From Dokdonia pacifica (GTDB lineage Bacteria > Bacteroidota > Bacteroidia > Flavobacteriales > Flavobacteriaceae), in NCBI RefSeq assembly GCF_900188275.1, contig NZ_FZNY01000002.1, forward strand, positions 434,001 through 498,000: a DNA stretch of 64,000 nt, given 5' to 3'. Both the position numbers and the translations under genes were made by a program. Positions 62,937-64,000 of this stretch are shown here, one piece after another; within the stretch, counting starts at the first letter, position 1; the number at the start of each line of letters is the position of its first letter. The notes beneath the pieces were generated by a model. It was not told where the DNA came from, ran no database searches, and saw nothing but the letters and a program-made list of their open reading frames with translations.

Positions 62937-64000
62937 ATGGACGACGTAACAGGAACTGGAACACCAGAAGATGGAAAAGAAAACACGCCATTACCACAAG
63001 ATACTCCTTCGGCAACTCCAGAAGAAATTATAGAAGATACAACGAGTACTCAAGAGAATCTTACGTTTACGAATAGAATTCCGTTAGAAGAATTACGTAA
63101 TGCTGCAGATAAAATACGAGAAGAGCTTGCAAAAATTATTGTAGGACAATCTGAGTTTATAGAACTTCTTATTGTTGCATTACTTTCTGATGGTCATGTA
63201 CTTATAGAAGGGGTTCCTGGAATTGCAAAAACAGTAACTGCCAAACTATTTTCAAAAACGCTTGACACACAATTTAGTCGTTTGCAATTCACACCAGACT
63301 TAATGCCAAGTGATGTATTAGGAACGTCTGTACTAAACATGAAAACGAGTGATTTTGAATTCAAAAAAGGACCTATCTTTTCTAATATTGTTCTTATTGA
63401 TGAGATCAATCGTGCGCCTGCCAAAACTCAAGCGGCATTATTTGAAGTTATGGAAGAACGTCAAATAACTATAGACGGTATACGTTATCCAATGGATCCT
63501 CCGTTTATGGTATTAGCAACTCAAAATCCCGTAGAGCAAGAAGGAACTTATGCACTTCCTGAGGCACAATTAGATCGTTTTCTATTTAAAATTAAAGTAG
63601 ACTACCCTTCATTAGAAGAAGAAGTATCTATCTTAAAAAATCACCATGATCGTAAAGGTGTTATTGCAAAAGATACTATTAATGCAGTATTAAACCCTAC
63701 AAAACTAGCGACCTTCAGAGAACAGACGCAAGCTGTTATGATTGAGGAAAAAATCCTTAATTATATTGCAGAAATTGTGATGAGCTCTCGTAAGCATCCG
63801 CATTTATATTTAGGAGGTTCTCCTCGTGCATCTTTAGCTATTATGAATGCAGCCAAGGCATTTGCAGCAATCGCTGGTCGTGACTTTGTAATTCCAGAAG
63901 ATGTAAAGCGTGCCGTAGTACCTGTAATGCGTCATCGTATTATTCTATCTCCAGAAAGAGAAATGGAAGGAATGACACCTGAACAAGTAATTGATATGAT
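62937..64000 (+). CDS. MoxR family AAA+ ATPase, truncated by the window edge
   Basis: MoxR ATPases act as chaperones with VWA, SpoIIM, RDD or DUF4129 partners. After an acidic N-terminal extension of about 35 residues, the AAA core shows LAKIIVGQSEFIELLIVALL, the Walker A variant EGVPGIAKTVTAKLFSK near residue 90, Walker B NIVLIDEINRAPAKTQAALF near 150, and sensor 1 PFMVLATQNPVEQEGTYALP near 190. The lid domain (SSRKHPHLYLGGSPRASLAI) is also present. The frame is open at base 64000, so the last part is missing. It is the fifth gene of the + strand operon. Confidence 0.92.
   Translation, partial: MDDVTGTGTPEDGKENTPLPQDTPSATPEEIIEDTTSTQENLTFTNRIPLEELRNAADKIREELAKIIVGQSEFIELLIVALLSDGHVLIEGVPGIAKTVTAKLFSKTLDTQFSRLQFTPDLMPSDVLGTSVLNMKTSDFEFKKGPIFSNIVLIDEINRAPAKTQAALFEVMEERQITIDGIRYPMDPPFMVLATQNPVEQEGTYALPEAQLDRFLFKIKVDYPSLEEEVSILKNHHDRKGVIAKDTINAVLNPTKLATFREQTQAVMIEEKILNYIAEIVMSSRKHPHLYLGGSPRASLAIMNAAKAFAAIAGRDFVIPEDVKRAVVPVMRHRIILSPEREMEGMTPEQVIDM

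Noticed and set aside
1-64000. CRISPR arrays, tRNA or rRNA genes, insertion sequences, prophage
   Set aside because: No regularly spaced identical repeats, no cloverleaf-like sequences and no transposase, integrase or capsid-like product were seen.

Overview
The window is AT-rich DNA from the chromosome of a member of the Flavobacteriaceae (Bacteroidota), most likely marine. This is supported by promoters of the TTG / TAnnTTTG type, very few Shine-Dalgarno sequences, and typical flavobacterial gene families: fused E1 alpha/beta oxo-acid dehydrogenase, PgpH-type HD phosphohydrolase, ClpC, a TPR lipid-free secreted protein beside gyrA, paired secreted amidohydrolases, DUF3810, DUF4129/DUF4350/MoxR. 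A Dokdonia/Krokinobacter-like genus is a guess from memory of the palindrome described below and is not proven here. No tRNA, rRNA, CRISPR array, phage or transposase gene was seen.

Layout. 1-14.1 kb is mostly core: a partial small membrane protein, uvrA, a LOG-family protein, an M1-peptidase-like protein without HExxH, fused branched-chain-type E1, PgpH, thiolase and an NlpC/P60 hydrolase. 14.1-22.3 kb is accessory: a secreted hydrolase-like gene bounded by attC-like repeats, an AraC remnant, an AraC regulator, SRPBCC, DUF4287/DUF5655, DinB-like, HD, HAD, CHAP, DUF1697 and M23 genes, all on the + strand. 22.3-37.9 kb returns to core genes: TPR protein, gyrA, clpC, two SpoIIAA-like paralogues, hutH, two secreted amidohydrolases, two micro-genes and DUF3810. 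38.1-43.0 kb is a second accessory block: four to five single small genes (unknown, membrane, lipoprotein, secreted) separated by long imperfect hairpins whose ends resemble integron attC sites, then a methyltransferase and a gene framed by a 29-bp direct repeat. 43.0-46.2 kb holds a sodium/solute symporter, a CoA-binding protein and a PNPOx-like protein. 46.4-56.9 kb is a molybdenum island: two-subunit molybdenum hydroxylase (2Fe-2S plus Moco subunit), XdhC and MobA-like maturation proteins on +, and a convergent, translationally coupled operon moeA, ModE-type HTH, TauE/SafE permease, moaD, moeB-rhodanese, moaE, moaC-moaB fusion, moaA on -. 56.9-57.6 kb is a 720-bp intergenic region rich in small repeated transcription units. 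57.6-64 kb has TRIC and RDD genes on - and, divergently, SpoIIM, a membrane protein, DUF4129, DUF4350 and a truncated MoxR ATPase on +.

The three most notable non-gene signals are: (1) a highly iterated palindrome GCTTTCGCGAAAGC, ten exact and three one- or two-mismatch copies in 64 kb, lying both between genes and inside genes, where it is read as the peptides AFAKA or RFRES; (2) integron-like cassettes without an integrase in view, in which the first bases of a cassette are the reverse complement of its own last bases; (3) a ~93-bp near-identical element present twice, ending in a strong terminator-like hairpin and not placed behind any gene, hence a candidate small RNA.
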